Assembly: GCF_000429145.1 (NCBI RefSeq)
Contig: NZ_AUBH01000005.1
Location: forward strand, 186,001 to 250,000
Length of the DNA stretch: 64,000 nt
DNA from: Aestuariibacter salexigens DSM 15300
GTDB taxonomy: Bacteria; Pseudomonadota; Gammaproteobacteria; Enterobacterales; Alteromonadaceae
Direction: 5' to 3'
This document shows, one piece after another, positions 28,285 to 37,921 of this stretch. Under the pieces are notes generated by a model. The model was not told the DNA's origin. It did no database searches and worked only from the letters and a program-made list of their open reading frames with translations. Made by a program: the position numbers and the translations under genes. Each line of letters opens with the position of its first letter. Positions within the stretch are counted from its first letter, which is position 1.

Positions 28285-28746
28285 ATGGATATTCGCAAGA
28301 TAAAGAAACTGATTGAACTAGTTGAAGAATCCGGCATTGCTGAGCTGGAAATCACTGAGGGTGAAGAGTCAGTACGTATTCAGCGTAACGCACCTGTTGC
28401 ATCCGCTCCGATGCACTACTCAATTCCAACCGCAATGCCTGCACCTCAGGCGCCTGCTGCAGCACCTGCTCCGGCAGCAGCACCTGCAGAAGCAGCAGCG
28501 CCGGAAATTACCGGTCATACTGTGCGCTCACCGATGGTTGGCACCTTCTATCGCGCTTCTTCACCCAGTGCCAAACCTTTTGTAGAAGAAGGTGATCGCG
28601 TGAATGTTGGCGACACGCTGTGCATTGTTGAAGCCATGAAGATGATGAACCAGATCGAAGCAGACAAAGCCGGCGTGGTTAAGCAGATTCTTGTCGACAA
28701 TCAGGATGCAGTCGAGTTTGACCAGCCGCTGTTCATCATCGAATAA
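28285..28746 (+). CDS. accB: Biotin carboxyl carrier protein of acetyl-CoA carboxylase
   Basis: AccB carries the biotin that AccC carboxylates for malonyl-CoA synthesis. The 153-residue protein has the N-terminal family block [17 protein letters not shown], an alanine-proline-rich linker (about residues 50-75), and the biotinyl domain with [11 protein letters not shown], whose Lys is biotinylated. It lies 12 bases before accC. Confidence 0.98.
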   Translation: MDIRKIKKLIELVEESGIAELEITEGEESVRIQRNAPVASAPMHYSIPTAMPAPQAPAAAPAPAAAPAEAAAPEITGHTVRSPMVGTFYRASSPSAKPFVEEGDRVNVGDTLCIVEAMKMMNQIEADKAGVVKQILVDNQDAVEFDQPLFIIE

Positions 28747-28758
28747 GCGGAGTCAATC

Positions 28759-30102
28759 ATGCTTGATAAAGTCTTAATCGCCAATCGTGGTGAAATAGCC
28801 TTGCGGATTTTGCGTGCCTGCAAAGAGTTGGGCATCAAAACCGTGGCGGTGCACTCAACGGCAGACCGCACGCTTAAGCACGTGTTACTCGCGGATGAGT
28901 CAATCTGTATCGGTAACGCAGCGGCATCAGAAAGTTATCTAAATATTCCGCGCATTATCGCAGCCGCCGAAGTGACCAATTCTATTGCCATTCATCCAGG
29001 CTATGGATTCCTGGCTGAAAATGCTGACTTTGCGGATGCGGTCGAACGCAGTGGCTTCGTCTTTATTGGACCCAAGGCTGAAACTATTAATCTGATGGGT
29101 GATAAGGTCTCCGCCATCAATGCCATGAAAAAGGCTGGTGTTCCTTGTGTGCCGGGTTCAGATGGGCCGCTGACTGACGATGCCGAGCGTAATAAGGCTA
29201 TCGCCAAACGTATTGGTTACCCAATAATCGTCAAAGCTGCCGGTGGCGGTGGTGGTCGAGGTATGCGCGTGGTGCGTACTGAAAGCGAACTGGTTAAAGC
29301 CATTGAAACCACCAAAGCCGAAGCAGGTGCCGCGTTCGGCAATGATATGGTGTATATGGAGAAATTCCTGGAAAACCCACGTCATGTCGAGATCCAGATT
29401 TTGGCCGACGGTCAGGGCAGTGCTATACACCTTGGTGAACGAGACTGTTCAATGCAGCGTCGTCATCAAAAGGTGGTTGAGGAAGCACCAGCGCCCGGCA
29501 TTACCGAAGAAATGCGCAATAAGATCGGCGAGCGTTGTTGCCGGGCCTGTGTGGAAATCGGTTACCGCGGAGCGGGGACCTTTGAGTTCCTGTATGAAAA
29601 AGGCGAGTTTTATTTCATCGAAATGAACACCAGAATCCAGGTAGAGCATCCAGTATCTGAAATGATCACTGGCGTTGACCTGATTAAGGAACAACTGCGC
29701 ATTGCAGCGGGCCAGCCGCTTTCTATCGATCAATCACAGATTCAGATTCGTGGTCACGCCATCGAATGCCGCATTAATGCCGAAGATCCGGATACGTTTA
29801 TCCCCAGTCCTGGCCAGATAAGTATGTTTCACTCGCCAGGTGGCTTAGGTGTGCGTTGGGAGTCGCATGTGTACGCTGGGTATACCGTGCCGCCCAATTA
29901 CGACTCCATGATAGGTAAACTCATTACCTATGGCGAGAGTCGAGACGTCGCTATCGCAAGAATGCGTCATGCGCTGGATGAGCTGGTCGTTGAAGGAATA
30001 AAAACCAATATCCCGCTACAACGCAGGATAATGGCTGACGAAAACTTTTTTGCTGGTGGCACGAATATCCATTATCTGGAGAAGAAACTCGGCTTGGCCT
30101 GA
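28759..30102 (+). CDS. accC: Biotin carboxylase of acetyl-CoA carboxylase
   Basis: AccC carboxylates AccB-bound biotin with ATP and bicarbonate. The 447-residue ATP-grasp protein matches E. coli AccC in length (449). It shows [17 protein letters not shown], the glycine-rich [42 protein letters not shown] and [12 protein letters not shown]. An SD (GGAG) precedes ATG 28759. The operon ends at a strong bidirectional terminator. Confidence 0.99.
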   Translation: MLDKVLIANRGEIALRILRACKELGIKTVAVHSTADRTLKHVLLADESICIGNAAASESYLNIPRIIAAAEVTNSIAIHPGYGFLAENADFADAVERSGFVFIGPKAETINLMGDKVSAINAMKKAGVPCVPGSDGPLTDDAERNKAIAKRIGYPIIVKAAGGGGGRGMRVVRTESELVKAIETTKAEAGAAFGNDMVYMEKFLENPRHVEIQILADGQGSAIHLGERDCSMQRRHQKVVEEAPAPGITEEMRNKIGERCCRACVEIGYRGAGTFEFLYEKGEFYFIEMNTRIQVEHPVSEMITGVDLIKEQLRIAAGQPLSIDQSQIQIRGHAIECRINAEDPDTFIPSPGQISMFHSPGGLGVRWESHVYAGYTVPPNYDSMIGKLITYGESRDVAIARMRHALDELVVEGIKTNIPLQRRIMADENFFAGGTNIHYLEKKLGLA

Positions 30103-30121
30103 GGCCAATGTCGGCAAACAG

Positions 30122-30147
30122 AAAAAGGGGCGCAACGCCCCTTTTTT
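30122..30147. terminator. Bidirectional terminator between accC and the chemoreceptor gene
   Basis: GGGGCG/CGCCCC stem with a three-base loop, five A before and six T after, placed between two convergent genes. It can end transcripts from both sides. Confidence 0.92.
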
Positions 30148-30164
30148 CATATCGTATGGCGTCT

Positions 30165-31718
30165 TTAAACGGTAAAAAAATCCACCAGTTTCTTGATCGC
30201 ACGGGTCTCCTGAGCTTGCTGCTCAGCCTGTTGACGGATGCGCTTAAGGTTGTCTGTATTGCCGTCGGCAAGATGTTTAATGCGCATGACGTTGTGGCTG
30301 ACTTCATCACTCACTTGTGATTGCTCGCTTGCACCAACTGCCACCTGGGTGTTGATATCTGACACCTGATTCACCGCTTTAGTAATGCTGGCATATGCCG
30401 CTGATGCTTCATCATTGAGCTCGACAACCTGATTAGACTGGGCATTAGAGCTGTCAATAACTCTGACCACGTCGGCGGCGCCTTTCTGTATCAACTCCAC
30501 GATCTGGGTGATTTCAGATGTTGAGTCCTGGGTACGTTTCGCCAGTTGTCTTACCTCATCAGCCACCACCGCAAAACCACGCCCCTGCTCACCCGCGCGG
30601 GCAGCTTCGATAGCGGCGTTCAGAGCAAGCAGGTTGGTTTGTTCGGCGATTTCCATGATCACCTGCACAATATTCGCAATACTCTTTGAGTCCGTATCCA
30701 GCTTCGTCACCACATTACTGGCCCGCTCCATCGCTTCAGAGAGTTCAAGCATAGCCATACGAGACCGAGTGATGACATCATCACCTAATTTAGCCTGCTG
30801 CTCCGCTTCACTACTGGTGCTGGACGCCGATTCTGCGCTGTTGGCGATTTCTGTGGTCGACGCGGCCATTTCTTCCAATGCGGTAGCCAGTTGATCGGTT
30901 TCGGTTTGCTGTTCGCTCATTGACTGTGTTGACTGACTTACCGCACCTTCCACTTCCTGACTGATGTTCGTCAGCTTATCCAGTGCTCTGGTGATTTCTG
31001 AGACCGTTTTATGTAAGGTTTTAATGGACTGCAACAGCGCCTTATTCAGTTGAGAAAATTCACAATCTCCATCAACGGCCATTGAGAAGGTAAGGTTGCC
31101 TTTGGCTATTTCGTCGGCAATCTGACTGGACTGCGACAGTGGTGTAAGGATCGCTTTGACCAACCATAAAGCCAGTCCAATGCTGGCCCCAAGAGCGAGT
31201 ATTATGGCTACAATAATCGTGGTGCTGACGTTAGAGCGCACGCTTTGTGCGGCTTCGGTTTCTACTTCTATTAATGCGTCTGTAGTTTTCGATGCCTGCT
31301 CAGCGGTATCCAATAAGACCGTGGTCACCTCTGCCTGACGGGCAAATCCTTCCATGTCTTCGTACACTTGTACCAGTTCTTCAAACGCTTCCGAAAACTG
31401 TCTGATCGAGGCCTGAATACTGTCAACTTGCCTAATGCTTTCATCGCGACTTAACAAAGACTTGGCCTTTTCTAAGCGTTTTCTCACCACAGACAGATCA
31501 TTTCGTACCGTATCCGCAAATTTCGGATCTTCAGTCAACATATAGTCGGCCTGTGCCAAACGAGCCTTGTAAAGATTCAAATCGGCGCTGGCAAGAGAAG
31601 TAGAAATCTCGTTCTGTGCGTCAAGCCTGGACAGACCATTTACGGCGAAAATCCCTACCACCAGAATGATCAGAGACAACGCCCCCAAAGAGATGGCGAG
31701 TTTAGTTTTTATTTTCAT
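30165..31718 (-). CDS. Methyl-accepting chemotaxis protein
   Basis: This 517-residue transmembrane chemoreceptor has a first membrane helix at about 10-30 and a helical periplasmic sensor of about 130 residues. A second helix lies at about 168-190 ([20 protein letters not shown]), followed by a HAMP region and a long coiled-coil signalling domain. The hairpin tip [22 protein letters not shown]...[13 protein letters not shown] is canonical, so it should couple to CheA/CheW. No C-terminal CheR-tethering pentapeptide is seen (ends KKLVDFFTV). The sensor looks like a four-helix bundle; the ligand is unknown. It is divergent from the symporter gene across 195 bases. Confidence 0.93.
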   Translation of the reverse strand: MKIKTKLAISLGALSLIILVVGIFAVNGLSRLDAQNEISTSLASADLNLYKARLAQADYMLTEDPKFADTVRNDLSVVRKRLEKAKSLLSRDESIRQVDSIQASIRQFSEAFEELVQVYEDMEGFARQAEVTTVLLDTAEQASKTTDALIEVETEAAQSVRSNVSTTIIVAIILALGASIGLALWLVKAILTPLSQSSQIADEIAKGNLTFSMAVDGDCEFSQLNKALLQSIKTLHKTVSEITRALDKLTNISQEVEGAVSQSTQSMSEQQTETDQLATALEEMAASTTEIANSAESASSTSSEAEQQAKLGDDVITRSRMAMLELSEAMERASNVVTKLDTDSKSIANIVQVIMEIAEQTNLLALNAAIEAARAGEQGRGFAVVADEVRQLAKRTQDSTSEITQIVELIQKGAADVVRVIDSSNAQSNQVVELNDEASAAYASITKAVNQVSDINTQVAVGASEQSQVSDEVSHNVMRIKHLADGNTDNLKRIRQQAEQQAQETRAIKKLVDFFTV

Positions 31719-31795
31719 GTTGTGGGCCCTTTACATCAGCGGTTGCAACACCAACTACGCAAGTTGGCTACGCCGTTAATTTGTGCTGTGTGCCA

Positions 31796-31812
31796 CAGTT
31801 GTACTACAACTG
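31796..31812. repeat. Inverted repeat between chemoreceptor and symporter genes
   Basis: CAGTTGT and ACAACTG are separated by ACT. Outer TGTGC and GCACA pieces extend the symmetry with a three-base offset. It lies about 100 bases before the symporter start, so it could be an operator site for either divergent gene. No regulator is identified. Confidence 0.4.
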
Positions 31813-31913
31813 CACAGCGATAATCAATGTACTGCTAGACTATAGTTTAATTAATGACGCATTATGGGACGCAGGATAGGCTGATAACAGCCGCGACGAA
31901 TAAAGGGTCAAAC

Positions 31914-33476
31914 ATGGAATTACACGTCCTCGATATTGCCATTTTTATTGCTTATGTGGCACTACTGATCAGCATTGCCTGGTGGATATCCAGACGTGGA
32001 CATCAGGGGCCAAGAGATACCCAAGATTATTTTCTCGCTAACAAAGCGCTGCCATGGTGGGCAATTGGTGCATCGCTGATTGCATCCAACATTTCTGCCG
32101 AACAGATTATTGGTATGTCGGGCTCGGGCTATGCCCTCGGTTTAGCCATTGCCTCTTATGAATGGATGGCCGCACTCACCTTATTACTGGTTGGCAAGTT
32201 TCTATTGCCGATATTTCTGAAAAACCAGATTTACACCATGCCTCAATACCTGCAACAGCGATATGACAACCGCGTCAAGACTATAATGGCGGTGTTTTGG
32301 CTTGCTGTTTACGTTTTCGTTAACCTTACCGCGGTATTATGGTTAGGTGGTCTGGCGATAAATACCGTCACGGGGATTGACTGGCTTATCGGCATGGTAT
32401 TCCTGGCCACTTTTTCTGTGGCATATTCGCTGTATGGCGGCCTAAAGGCAGTCGCCTATACCGATATTATCCAGGTGGTGTTGCTCGTGTTTGGCGGGCT
32501 ATTGCTGAGTTATCTGGCGTTGGACGCCGTGTCTGGCGGAAACGGGGCCTTAAAAGGGTTTATCACGCTGTCTGCTGAACTTCCAGGCCATTTCGACATG
32601 ATTCTGTCCAAAGATAATCCCCAATATATAAACCTGCCCGGTATATCTGTACTTGTAGGCGGCATGTGGATAATGAATATTTCGTACTGGGGCTTTAATC
32701 AGTACATCATACAACGTGCATTGGCTGCAAAGAGCCTTGCGGAAGCGCAAAAAGGCATTGCGTTTGCAGCCTATCTGAAACTGTTAATGCCACTTATCGT
32801 CGTGCTGCCAGGCATTGCCGCCGTCATGCTCTTTCCCAATCTGGATGCACCTGATCAGGCCTATCCGTCGATGATTAGTCTAATGCCAGTAGGACTGAAA
32901 GGGTTAGTCTTTGCTGCGTTGGTGGCGGCGATTGTGTCATCACTGGCATCCATGACCAACAGTGTATCGACAATATTCACTATGGATATTTATAAGCATT
33001 TGCGTCCGCATCAGACTCAGACGCACTATGTCCGTACCGGCCGTTTAGTCTCTCTCAGTGCATTGCTAACCGCGTTACTGGTAGCGCAGCCATTGTTAGG
33101 GCAGTTTGATCAGGCGTTCCAGTATATTCAGGAATTCACAGGCTTTTTTACGCCCGGCATTGTGGTGATATTTTTAATAGGCATGTTCTGGAAAAACGCC
33201 AGCTCCAACGGTGCATTGTCTGCAGCCTTAGGCTCTGCGGCGTTTTCCATCGCGTTACGCGTGTGGTGGCCAGAGCTGCCCTTTGTTGATCGCGTTGGAC
33301 TGGTGTTTCTGTTATGCCTGGGCCTCGCCGTTGGTGTTTCACTGCTGTTTAAAGGTGCAACACAGGATGAAAGCATCGACATATCCCATGTCAGCTTTAG
33401 CACCGGACGCAGTTTTAATGTCGCTACTGTAGGTTGCATCATTATTCTGATTGCACTCTATGCGACCTGGTGGTGA
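31914..33476 (+). CDS. Sodium:solute symporter, SGLT type
   Basis: This 520-residue integral membrane transporter of the SSS family has about 14 membrane segments. LIASNISAEQIIGMSGSGYALG closely follows the first core helix of sodium/sugar symporters such as vSGLT, including the Na+-site Ala/Ile region and the sugar-contact Gln. GLKAVAYTDIIQ and the later FAALVAAIVSSLASMTNSVSTIFTMD are also characteristic. It should import a sugar or related solute with Na+. ATG 31914 with an AAAGGG site is preferred over the in-frame ATG at 31854. The next gene, a phosphatase lipoprotein, starts 5 bases after its stop, so the two are probably cotranscribed. Confidence 0.92.
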   Translation: MELHVLDIAIFIAYVALLISIAWWISRRGHQGPRDTQDYFLANKALPWWAIGASLIASNISAEQIIGMSGSGYALGLAIASYEWMAALTLLLVGKFLLPIFLKNQIYTMPQYLQQRYDNRVKTIMAVFWLAVYVFVNLTAVLWLGGLAINTVTGIDWLIGMVFLATFSVAYSLYGGLKAVAYTDIIQVVLLVFGGLLLSYLALDAVSGGNGALKGFITLSAELPGHFDMILSKDNPQYINLPGISVLVGGMWIMNISYWGFNQYIIQRALAAKSLAEAQKGIAFAAYLKLLMPLIVVLPGIAAVMLFPNLDAPDQAYPSMISLMPVGLKGLVFAALVAAIVSSLASMTNSVSTIFTMDIYKHLRPHQTQTHYVRTGRLVSLSALLTALLVAQPLLGQFDQAFQYIQEFTGFFTPGIVVIFLIGMFWKNASSNGALSAALGSAAFSIALRVWWPELPFVDRVGLVFLLCLGLAVGVSLLFKGATQDESIDISHVSFSTGRSFNVATVGCIIILIALYATWW

Positions 33477-33480
33477 TCGT

Positions 33481-34515
33481 ATGAGTCTTTTCCTAGCAGC
33501 ATTGTGGCTTTTATTTCTGATGGGCTGCTCTCCTGCACCACCACCTGTTATAAATACGCCGCAGTCGGTCAACATTCAGATCCCATTTCAGGACGTGAGA
33601 TTCATTGTACTGGGTGACTGGGGCAATTACGGCGGCACACAACAGCGTGATGTGGCCAGTGCGATGAATAGTCTGGCCGGCAATCAGCGAGTTGATTTTA
33701 TTTTGACCACCGGTGATAACTTTTACGATCAGGGAGTTCGTGATATCCACGATCCGCTATGGCTGCAATCCTATGAAAATATTTACAACTTAACTCACTT
33801 ACGTGACCTTGACTGGTATGTAACAGTAGGCAATCACGACCATAAAGGCAGTGTAGCAGCCCAGCAGCAGTATCATCAGAGCAATCCGCGCTGGCATCTG
33901 CCGTCTTTATACTATCCACTTTACGTCGACTTCATGTCCGGACACATCACCATTGCCATGTTAGATACCAATCAATGGATAACTGCCTACGTAACACGTC
34001 CGGACCGTTATGCAAATCTGCACACCGTCTCTGACGGAAAACAGCAGGTCTGGCTGCGAGACGTATTGTCCAGAGCTGACAGCCAAAATGACTGGTCGAT
34101 TGTGGTGGGTCATCACCCTTTGTATGGCGCGGGTAAATATGGCGACAACGCTGAACTTCAGACCGTGCTCGAACCGCTGTTTCAACGCTACCAGGTAACG
34201 GCATACTTCGCTGGGCATGAACACAGCCTTCAGCATCACAAGTCGCGATCATTTACCCATCATTTCGTATCAGGTGCCGGCGGAAAGTTAAGAGATATTG
34301 AATCCACCGACCGGCAAACTCGTTTTGCCAGTGCAACGGCGGGATTTGCCTATGTGACAGTGTCAGAAGCGAGGTTGCAGGTCGAGTTTATCAACGCCGA
34401 TAATCAGCGTCTGTATCATACCGACATAAAAAAAGGCCCATCAGAGGATGGGCCAAACAGCAAGAACGCGTACACACTTTCAACAGTGCATGGTAGTTAC
34501 GCGGCGATTCTCTAA
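33481..34515 (+). CDS. Purple-acid-phosphatase-like metallophosphoesterase, lipoprotein
   Basis: This 344-residue exported calcineurin-like phosphoesterase has a lipobox (LLFLMGC, Cys at 16), so it should be membrane-anchored. Metal-binding motifs appear in order: GDWGNYGG, GDNFYDQG, VGNHDH, VGHHPLYGAG and GHEHSLQ. The Tyr in GDNFY is the Fe-ligand of tartrate-resistant (purple) acid phosphatases, so a phosphomonoesterase is likely. It follows the SGLT-type symporter gene by 4 bases, so it could dephosphorylate a substrate for uptake; that is inference. The last 25 residues or so are encoded across a hairpin that works as a minus-strand terminator (34428-34454) and do not look like the rest of the family. 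Confidence 0.88.
   Translation: MSLFLAALWLLFLMGCSPAPPPVINTPQSVNIQIPFQDVRFIVLGDWGNYGGTQQRDVASAMNSLAGNQRVDFILTTGDNFYDQGVRDIHDPLWLQSYENIYNLTHLRDLDWYVTVGNHDHKGSVAAQQQYHQSNPRWHLPSLYYPLYVDFMSGHITIAMLDTNQWITAYVTRPDRYANLHTVSDGKQQVWLRDVLSRADSQNDWSIVVGHHPLYGAGKYGDNAELQTVLEPLFQRYQVTAYFAGHEHSLQHHKSRSFTHHFVSGAGGKLRDIESTDRQTRFASATAGFAYVTVSEARLQVEFINADNQRLYHTDIKKGPSEDGPNSKNAYTLSTVHGSYAAIL
34428..34454 (-). terminator. Minus-strand intrinsic terminator inside the phosphatase gene
   Basis: GGCCCATC (34435-34442) and GATGGGCC (34447-34454) form a perfect 8-base-pair stem with loop AGAG. Seven A on the plus strand at 34428-34434 become the T-run of a minus-strand terminator. The plus strand lacks a T-run. It lies 343 bases beyond the end of the minus-strand TIGR03643 gene. 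Confidence 0.75.
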
Positions 34516-34602
34516 ATGGATCTTTGCATTAATAAAATTTTCCGCTGATCAAATTTGACCGCCTCTATGTATTCATTGTGGTGAGAAAATATAGGGTGCA
34601 AC

Positions 34603-34779
34603 ATGTTTGGTTTATTCAAACCCAATCCAACAAAGAAACTGAGAAGAACCTACGACAAAAAGCTTGAACAGGCGATGCTGGCACAGCGAAAAGGTGATAT
34701 CAAAACCTACTCAATGCTCACCGCCGAAGCTGAGACGTTATGGAAGCAAATTGAACATCTGGAGCGACAAGCTGGCTAG
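34603..34779 (+). CDS. Small DUF6435/Lacal_2735-like protein
   Basis: This 58-residue protein begins MFGLFKPNPTKKLRRTYDKK and continues as a charged helix (LEQAMLAQRKGDIKTYSML, then a final amphipathic helix). It matches my memory of the short DUF6435/Lacal_2735-like family, cytoplasmic proteins of unknown function. ATG 34603 has an AGGG site about seven bases upstream. The gene lies between the phosphatase gene and the convergent TIGR03643 gene, and any readthrough from the latter would be antisense to it. Confidence 0.75.
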   Translation: MFGLFKPNPTKKLRRTYDKKLEQAMLAQRKGDIKTYSMLTAEAETLWKQIEHLERQAG

Positions 34780-34797
34780 GGTATTTCGGTTCATTGC

Positions 34798-35049
34798 CTA
34801 TCGATGTTTATATTGAGTGGGACAGTAACCACGTATCACGCCCTCTGGCCTCAGCTTTTCATGCTTGGTTTTTCTTGCTGTGACTCTGGCCCGCCAGTTT
34901 TTGAATGCTTTAGGTTTTAACTCTCTGCGCATAATAGCGATTACCTGAGATTCACTCACGCCAAACAGTGCCTCAATTGCCTCGAACGGCGTCCGGTCTT
35001 CCCACGCCATTTCAATAATGCGAGATAAGTTTGCGTCACGTTCACTCAT
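34798..35049 (-). CDS. TIGR03643 family protein
   Basis: This 83-residue protein has RIIEMAWEDRTPFEAIEALFG, VSESQVIAIMRRELKPKAFKNW and RARVTARKTKHEKL, the pattern of the TIGR03643 family. The middle looks like a helix-turn-helix (SESQVIAIMRREL), followed by a basic stretch, so nucleic-acid binding is plausible. Function unknown. It is downstream of the FAN1-DnaQ fusion on the same strand (86-base gap) and lacks an adjacent terminator. Confidence 0.85.
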   Translation of the reverse strand: MSERDANLSRIIEMAWEDRTPFEAIEALFGVSESQVIAIMRRELKPKAFKNWRARVTARKTKHEKLRPEGVIRGYCPTQYKHR

Positions 35050-35135
35050 TGTCTGCTATTAACCACCAGCCATTTCGCTCTTGACGATAATTACGTGTTC
35101 TTCATGATTTAGATTACTCGGGGCCAATACTTTAC

Positions 35136-37268
35136 TTATGTTGTCTGACAGCGCTTTTGGTTGATGATGTTCAGCAACCCTGCCGCAGCCAGGGCGTCTG
35201 ACATGGCCCGGTGGTGACGCTGCATATCAATCGCAAAGTGCTCGGTAAGGTTGGCCAGAGAGTAAGAAGATAATCCTGGCACGGCTTTGCGCATCTCTCT
35301 AACAGTACACAACTTTGGCATGCTGAAGTGTTGTTCAAGCCGAGCGAATTCCTGCTTGATAAAGCCGTAGTCAAAATTAACGTTGTGCGCTACGAAAATA
35401 CAGCCATCCAAAATGTGTCGCAGCTCATCACAAATATCAGCAAACACGGGCGCGTCAGCAACCATGGCGTTATCAATGCCAGTCAGTCTGGTGATATTGG
35501 CGGGGATGTGACGCTGTGGATTAAGCAGCGTTTGCCAGGTATCGACCACCTCGCCGGACACCACTTTGGCAATACCAATCTCGGTGATGCGATGATTCGC
35601 TGCCCGCCCTCCTGTTGTCTCGATATCGACAACCGCATAGGGCTGGTCTGGCTCAATGCACCAATCCACCTGAGTGATGCGTACATCAAAACCATTGGCT
35701 TTAAGCTTTTTAATCGTGATGAGCTGGTTGCGACGCAGCTGGTCTCCTACCGCTTTTACTTCTTCGAAGTGTCCCTTGCCATGCTCAATAATCAACAAGT
35801 CAGGATAACCATCGCTAAAGCTTGCGTAGTCCTCACACATACATCGCAACTGCTGTTTAACGGAGGATAAAGGCAACACGGTGACAAAGCGACGAAGCTG
35901 TTCAAGTAAGCCACTGTGCCAGTGAAATAAAGGTGTCACCCGGCCAAAATATTGCGTTGCATTGCGGCTCAGCTGCTGCATCAACGTGTTAAGGTCGGTA
36001 ATGCTCTCTAGCTTTTTATCTATCCAGGGCTGCATCTGGGCATAAAACTGGTTAGTCACCAGCAGTCGTGGACGGCGATCAAACTCGTTACTCAACGCAC
36101 TGTCATCACGTTCATACAGTTCAGGCCAGAACAGCAGTCCGAATAATGCTCGCCAGGGGGTATTTTCCGTATGATATGCTGCTTTTCCCAGCGTTTTATA
36201 GTGATCAATTACGCCACGCTCGACCTGATGCCGATAGCGCTCATCAATCTGGATCTGCTGGCTATCTTTACGTAACCAGTCTGTCAGCACGCTGGTTCTT
36301 TTCTTTTTGTATTTACGGGCTAAGAAATCTTCGGCAAAGGCCAGCAAGGACTCGGATTCCGGCTCGTCTATGATCTTAGTCAGTGAGGCTTCAACGAAGT
36401 CTTTGTCACCGTCTTTGTAGCGTTCACGTAGCCACTTCTCTGTTGCGTCCGGATGGTTCGACAGAGCCAGTGCTGACATTGCGTGCTGCCTGGATTCTGT
36501 CAGCAACAGTCTGCCAAGTTGATAGAAATAGCGGTCTTTAAGCTGCTCGGCGCGCTCTCCCTGAGCATCAGGAGGCGTCGCGATATTATCCAAATCCTGT
36601 TGAGTTACGCCTTTATCTGATAACGCACTATCCAGCGTGGCATAGTGAAACGCGGTTTTTGCTTCGTTACGGGTATGAAACCGTGCATTTTGCTGGCCTG
36701 CATCATCGCGTGTTTTCATCACACCAAGATCGCGCATTGAGAAGCGATTTAATGCTCCGCGCAAATTGCCAAAAAACAGAAATAAAAAATAATCCACGAT
36801 ATGACCAAATGTGCGCACGCTGTATTCATCCTGAAAACGCGTAATGACGTCTGTTTCGCGCACGCAATGTAGTGCATGGGCCAGCAGCTGTGGCTTTTTT
36901 AGCTGTGACACGCCTCGTTGCTGACCACAATCCTTTAACAGACTGGTTAGCTGGGGGCGGGTCAAGGTGTGCAGAAAAGCGTTTACATGATTCACCTGAA
37001 GCTCGCTCAACAGAGACGCCTGGCGTAGAGAAGCTACTTGGGTCAGTGGCGAATCAATTTCGTCATAAAACATGGAGCTGTGCGCAATAAACGCAGATTT
37101 GCGGTTAGCAATGCGAACCAGGGCACACTGACTATCGGTCGCGAGGCGATCAAAGGTATGAATGAAAGCCTCATCCTGCTCATCGAGCAGCGGCGCACAA
37201 GGACCTCGTATGTAGTCCAGAAATTCCTCAAAATGAGTCAGATAGTAGCGGTCAGGTAACCTGATCAT
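35136..37268 (-). CDS. FAN1-like VRR-NUC nuclease fused to a DnaQ-like 3'-5' exonuclease
   Basis: This 710-residue protein has two nuclease domains. Residues 1 to about 540 resemble bacterial FAN1: PDRYYLTHFEEFLDYI at the N-terminus, a long helical body, then a VRR-NUC core with YPDLL (D490) and FEEVK (E503, K505). The PD-(D/E)xK set is therefore complete. From residue 545 a DEDDh exonuclease domain begins with VVDIETTGG (D548, E550), NFDYGF (D633) and HHRAMSDAL (H686, D691), again complete. FAN1 nucleases unhook interstrand cross-links; Pseudomonas FAN1 is about 560 residues and carries no such exonuclease. The fusion suggests coupled incision and 3' trimming in DNA repair. ATG 37268 gives the family N-terminus; a TTG at 37340 is unlikely. 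An HNH-like zinc protein gene lies just upstream. Confidence 0.85.
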   Translation of the reverse strand: MIRLPDRYYLTHFEEFLDYIRGPCAPLLDEQDEAFIHTFDRLATDSQCALVRIANRKSAFIAHSSMFYDEIDSPLTQVASLRQASLLSELQVNHVNAFLHTLTRPQLTSLLKDCGQQRGVSQLKKPQLLAHALHCVRETDVITRFQDEYSVRTFGHIVDYFLFLFFGNLRGALNRFSMRDLGVMKTRDDAGQQNARFHTRNEAKTAFHYATLDSALSDKGVTQQDLDNIATPPDAQGERAEQLKDRYFYQLGRLLLTESRQHAMSALALSNHPDATEKWLRERYKDGDKDFVEASLTKIIDEPESESLLAFAEDFLARKYKKKRTSVLTDWLRKDSQQIQIDERYRHQVERGVIDHYKTLGKAAYHTENTPWRALFGLLFWPELYERDDSALSNEFDRRPRLLVTNQFYAQMQPWIDKKLESITDLNTLMQQLSRNATQYFGRVTPLFHWHSGLLEQLRRFVTVLPLSSVKQQLRCMCEDYASFSDGYPDLLIIEHGKGHFEEVKAVGDQLRRNQLITIKKLKANGFDVRITQVDWCIEPDQPYAVVDIETTGGRAANHRITEIGIAKVVSGEVVDTWQTLLNPQRHIPANITRLTGIDNAMVADAPVFADICDELRHILDGCIFVAHNVNFDYGFIKQEFARLEQHFSMPKLCTVREMRKAVPGLSSYSLANLTEHFAIDMQRHHRAMSDALAAAGLLNIINQKRCQTT

Positions 37269-37336
37269 GAAGGGCTGTATAAATAAACAGTTGTATCGAT
37301 AATCTACCGCACTGTATGCGAGCAGGCAAGTGCGTA

Positions 37337-37639
37337 TCAAAAACGATGCCGGACCTTTTGTTTACTTATCCAGTGATAATGCTGACGCAGCGTATCATCA
37401 ACCAACAGCCTCTGAGCGTTGTAGTAATGTTTGGCGAGCGTCATTTCATCATAATGTGAATGGATCCCATCATGACACGCCCGGCACACAGACATGCCAT
37501 TATTGAGCTTATCCCGACTAAAATGTTTTCGAAAATACTGCCGCCGATGCATTTTTTTCGGAATAAAGTGATGAAATGTCAGGGCGACCTGTCGGCTGCA
37601 GCAAGGACAGAAACCGTATTTTGGTTTTGTATGTGACAT
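37337..37639 (-). CDS. HNH-like zinc-binding small protein
   Basis: This 100-residue protein has two paired-cysteine clusters: CPCC near residue 11 and CRACHDGIH near 54. FHHFIPKK lies between them. The arrangement is that of HNH/zinc-finger nucleases (Cys4 zinc site, the histidine-rich beta-beta-alpha core). It is smaller than most restriction-type HNH enzymes. It lies 68 bases before the FAN1-DnaQ gene on the same strand and is probably cotranscribed, which hints at a DNA repair context. No membrane segment. Activity is not certain. Confidence 0.7.
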   Translation of the reverse strand: MSHTKPKYGFCPCCSRQVALTFHHFIPKKMHRRQYFRKHFSRDKLNNGMSVCRACHDGIHSHYDEMTLAKHYYNAQRLLVDDTLRQHYHWISKQKVRHRF

Positions 37640-37729
37640 ACAGACAGTTACGAACGCAAAGCCATTAAAGATTAAATCCGCATCATCAAAAAGTACGTAA
37701 TGACCATATCAAAAACACAAGGAGACAAT

Positions 37730-37921
37730 ATGAGCTTAACCAGCGCAGCGCGCTTTGAATGCCCTTATTGTATGACCATCAATGATATCGATGTTGATGA
37801 GACCAATGATATTAACCAGCAGCAGATTACTGATTGTCAGATTTGCTGCCAGCCGATTGAAATCACTATTTTTGAGCAGATGGGTGAACTGGTGATACAG
37901 GCGGAACGAGAAAATGACTAA
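37730..37921 (+). CDS. CPXCG-motif cysteine-rich protein
   Basis: This 63-residue protein has CPYC near the N-terminus and CQICC later, the paired-cysteine layout of the CPXCG-motif zinc-ribbon family. ATG 37730 follows a strong AAGGAGA site; the in-frame ATG at 37700 has none. Its last codons overlap the flavin reductase start by 8 bases, implying coupled translation. Family function is unknown. Confidence 0.88.
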   Translation: MSLTSAARFECPYCMTINDIDVDETNDINQQQITDCQICCQPIEITIFEQMGELVIQAEREND

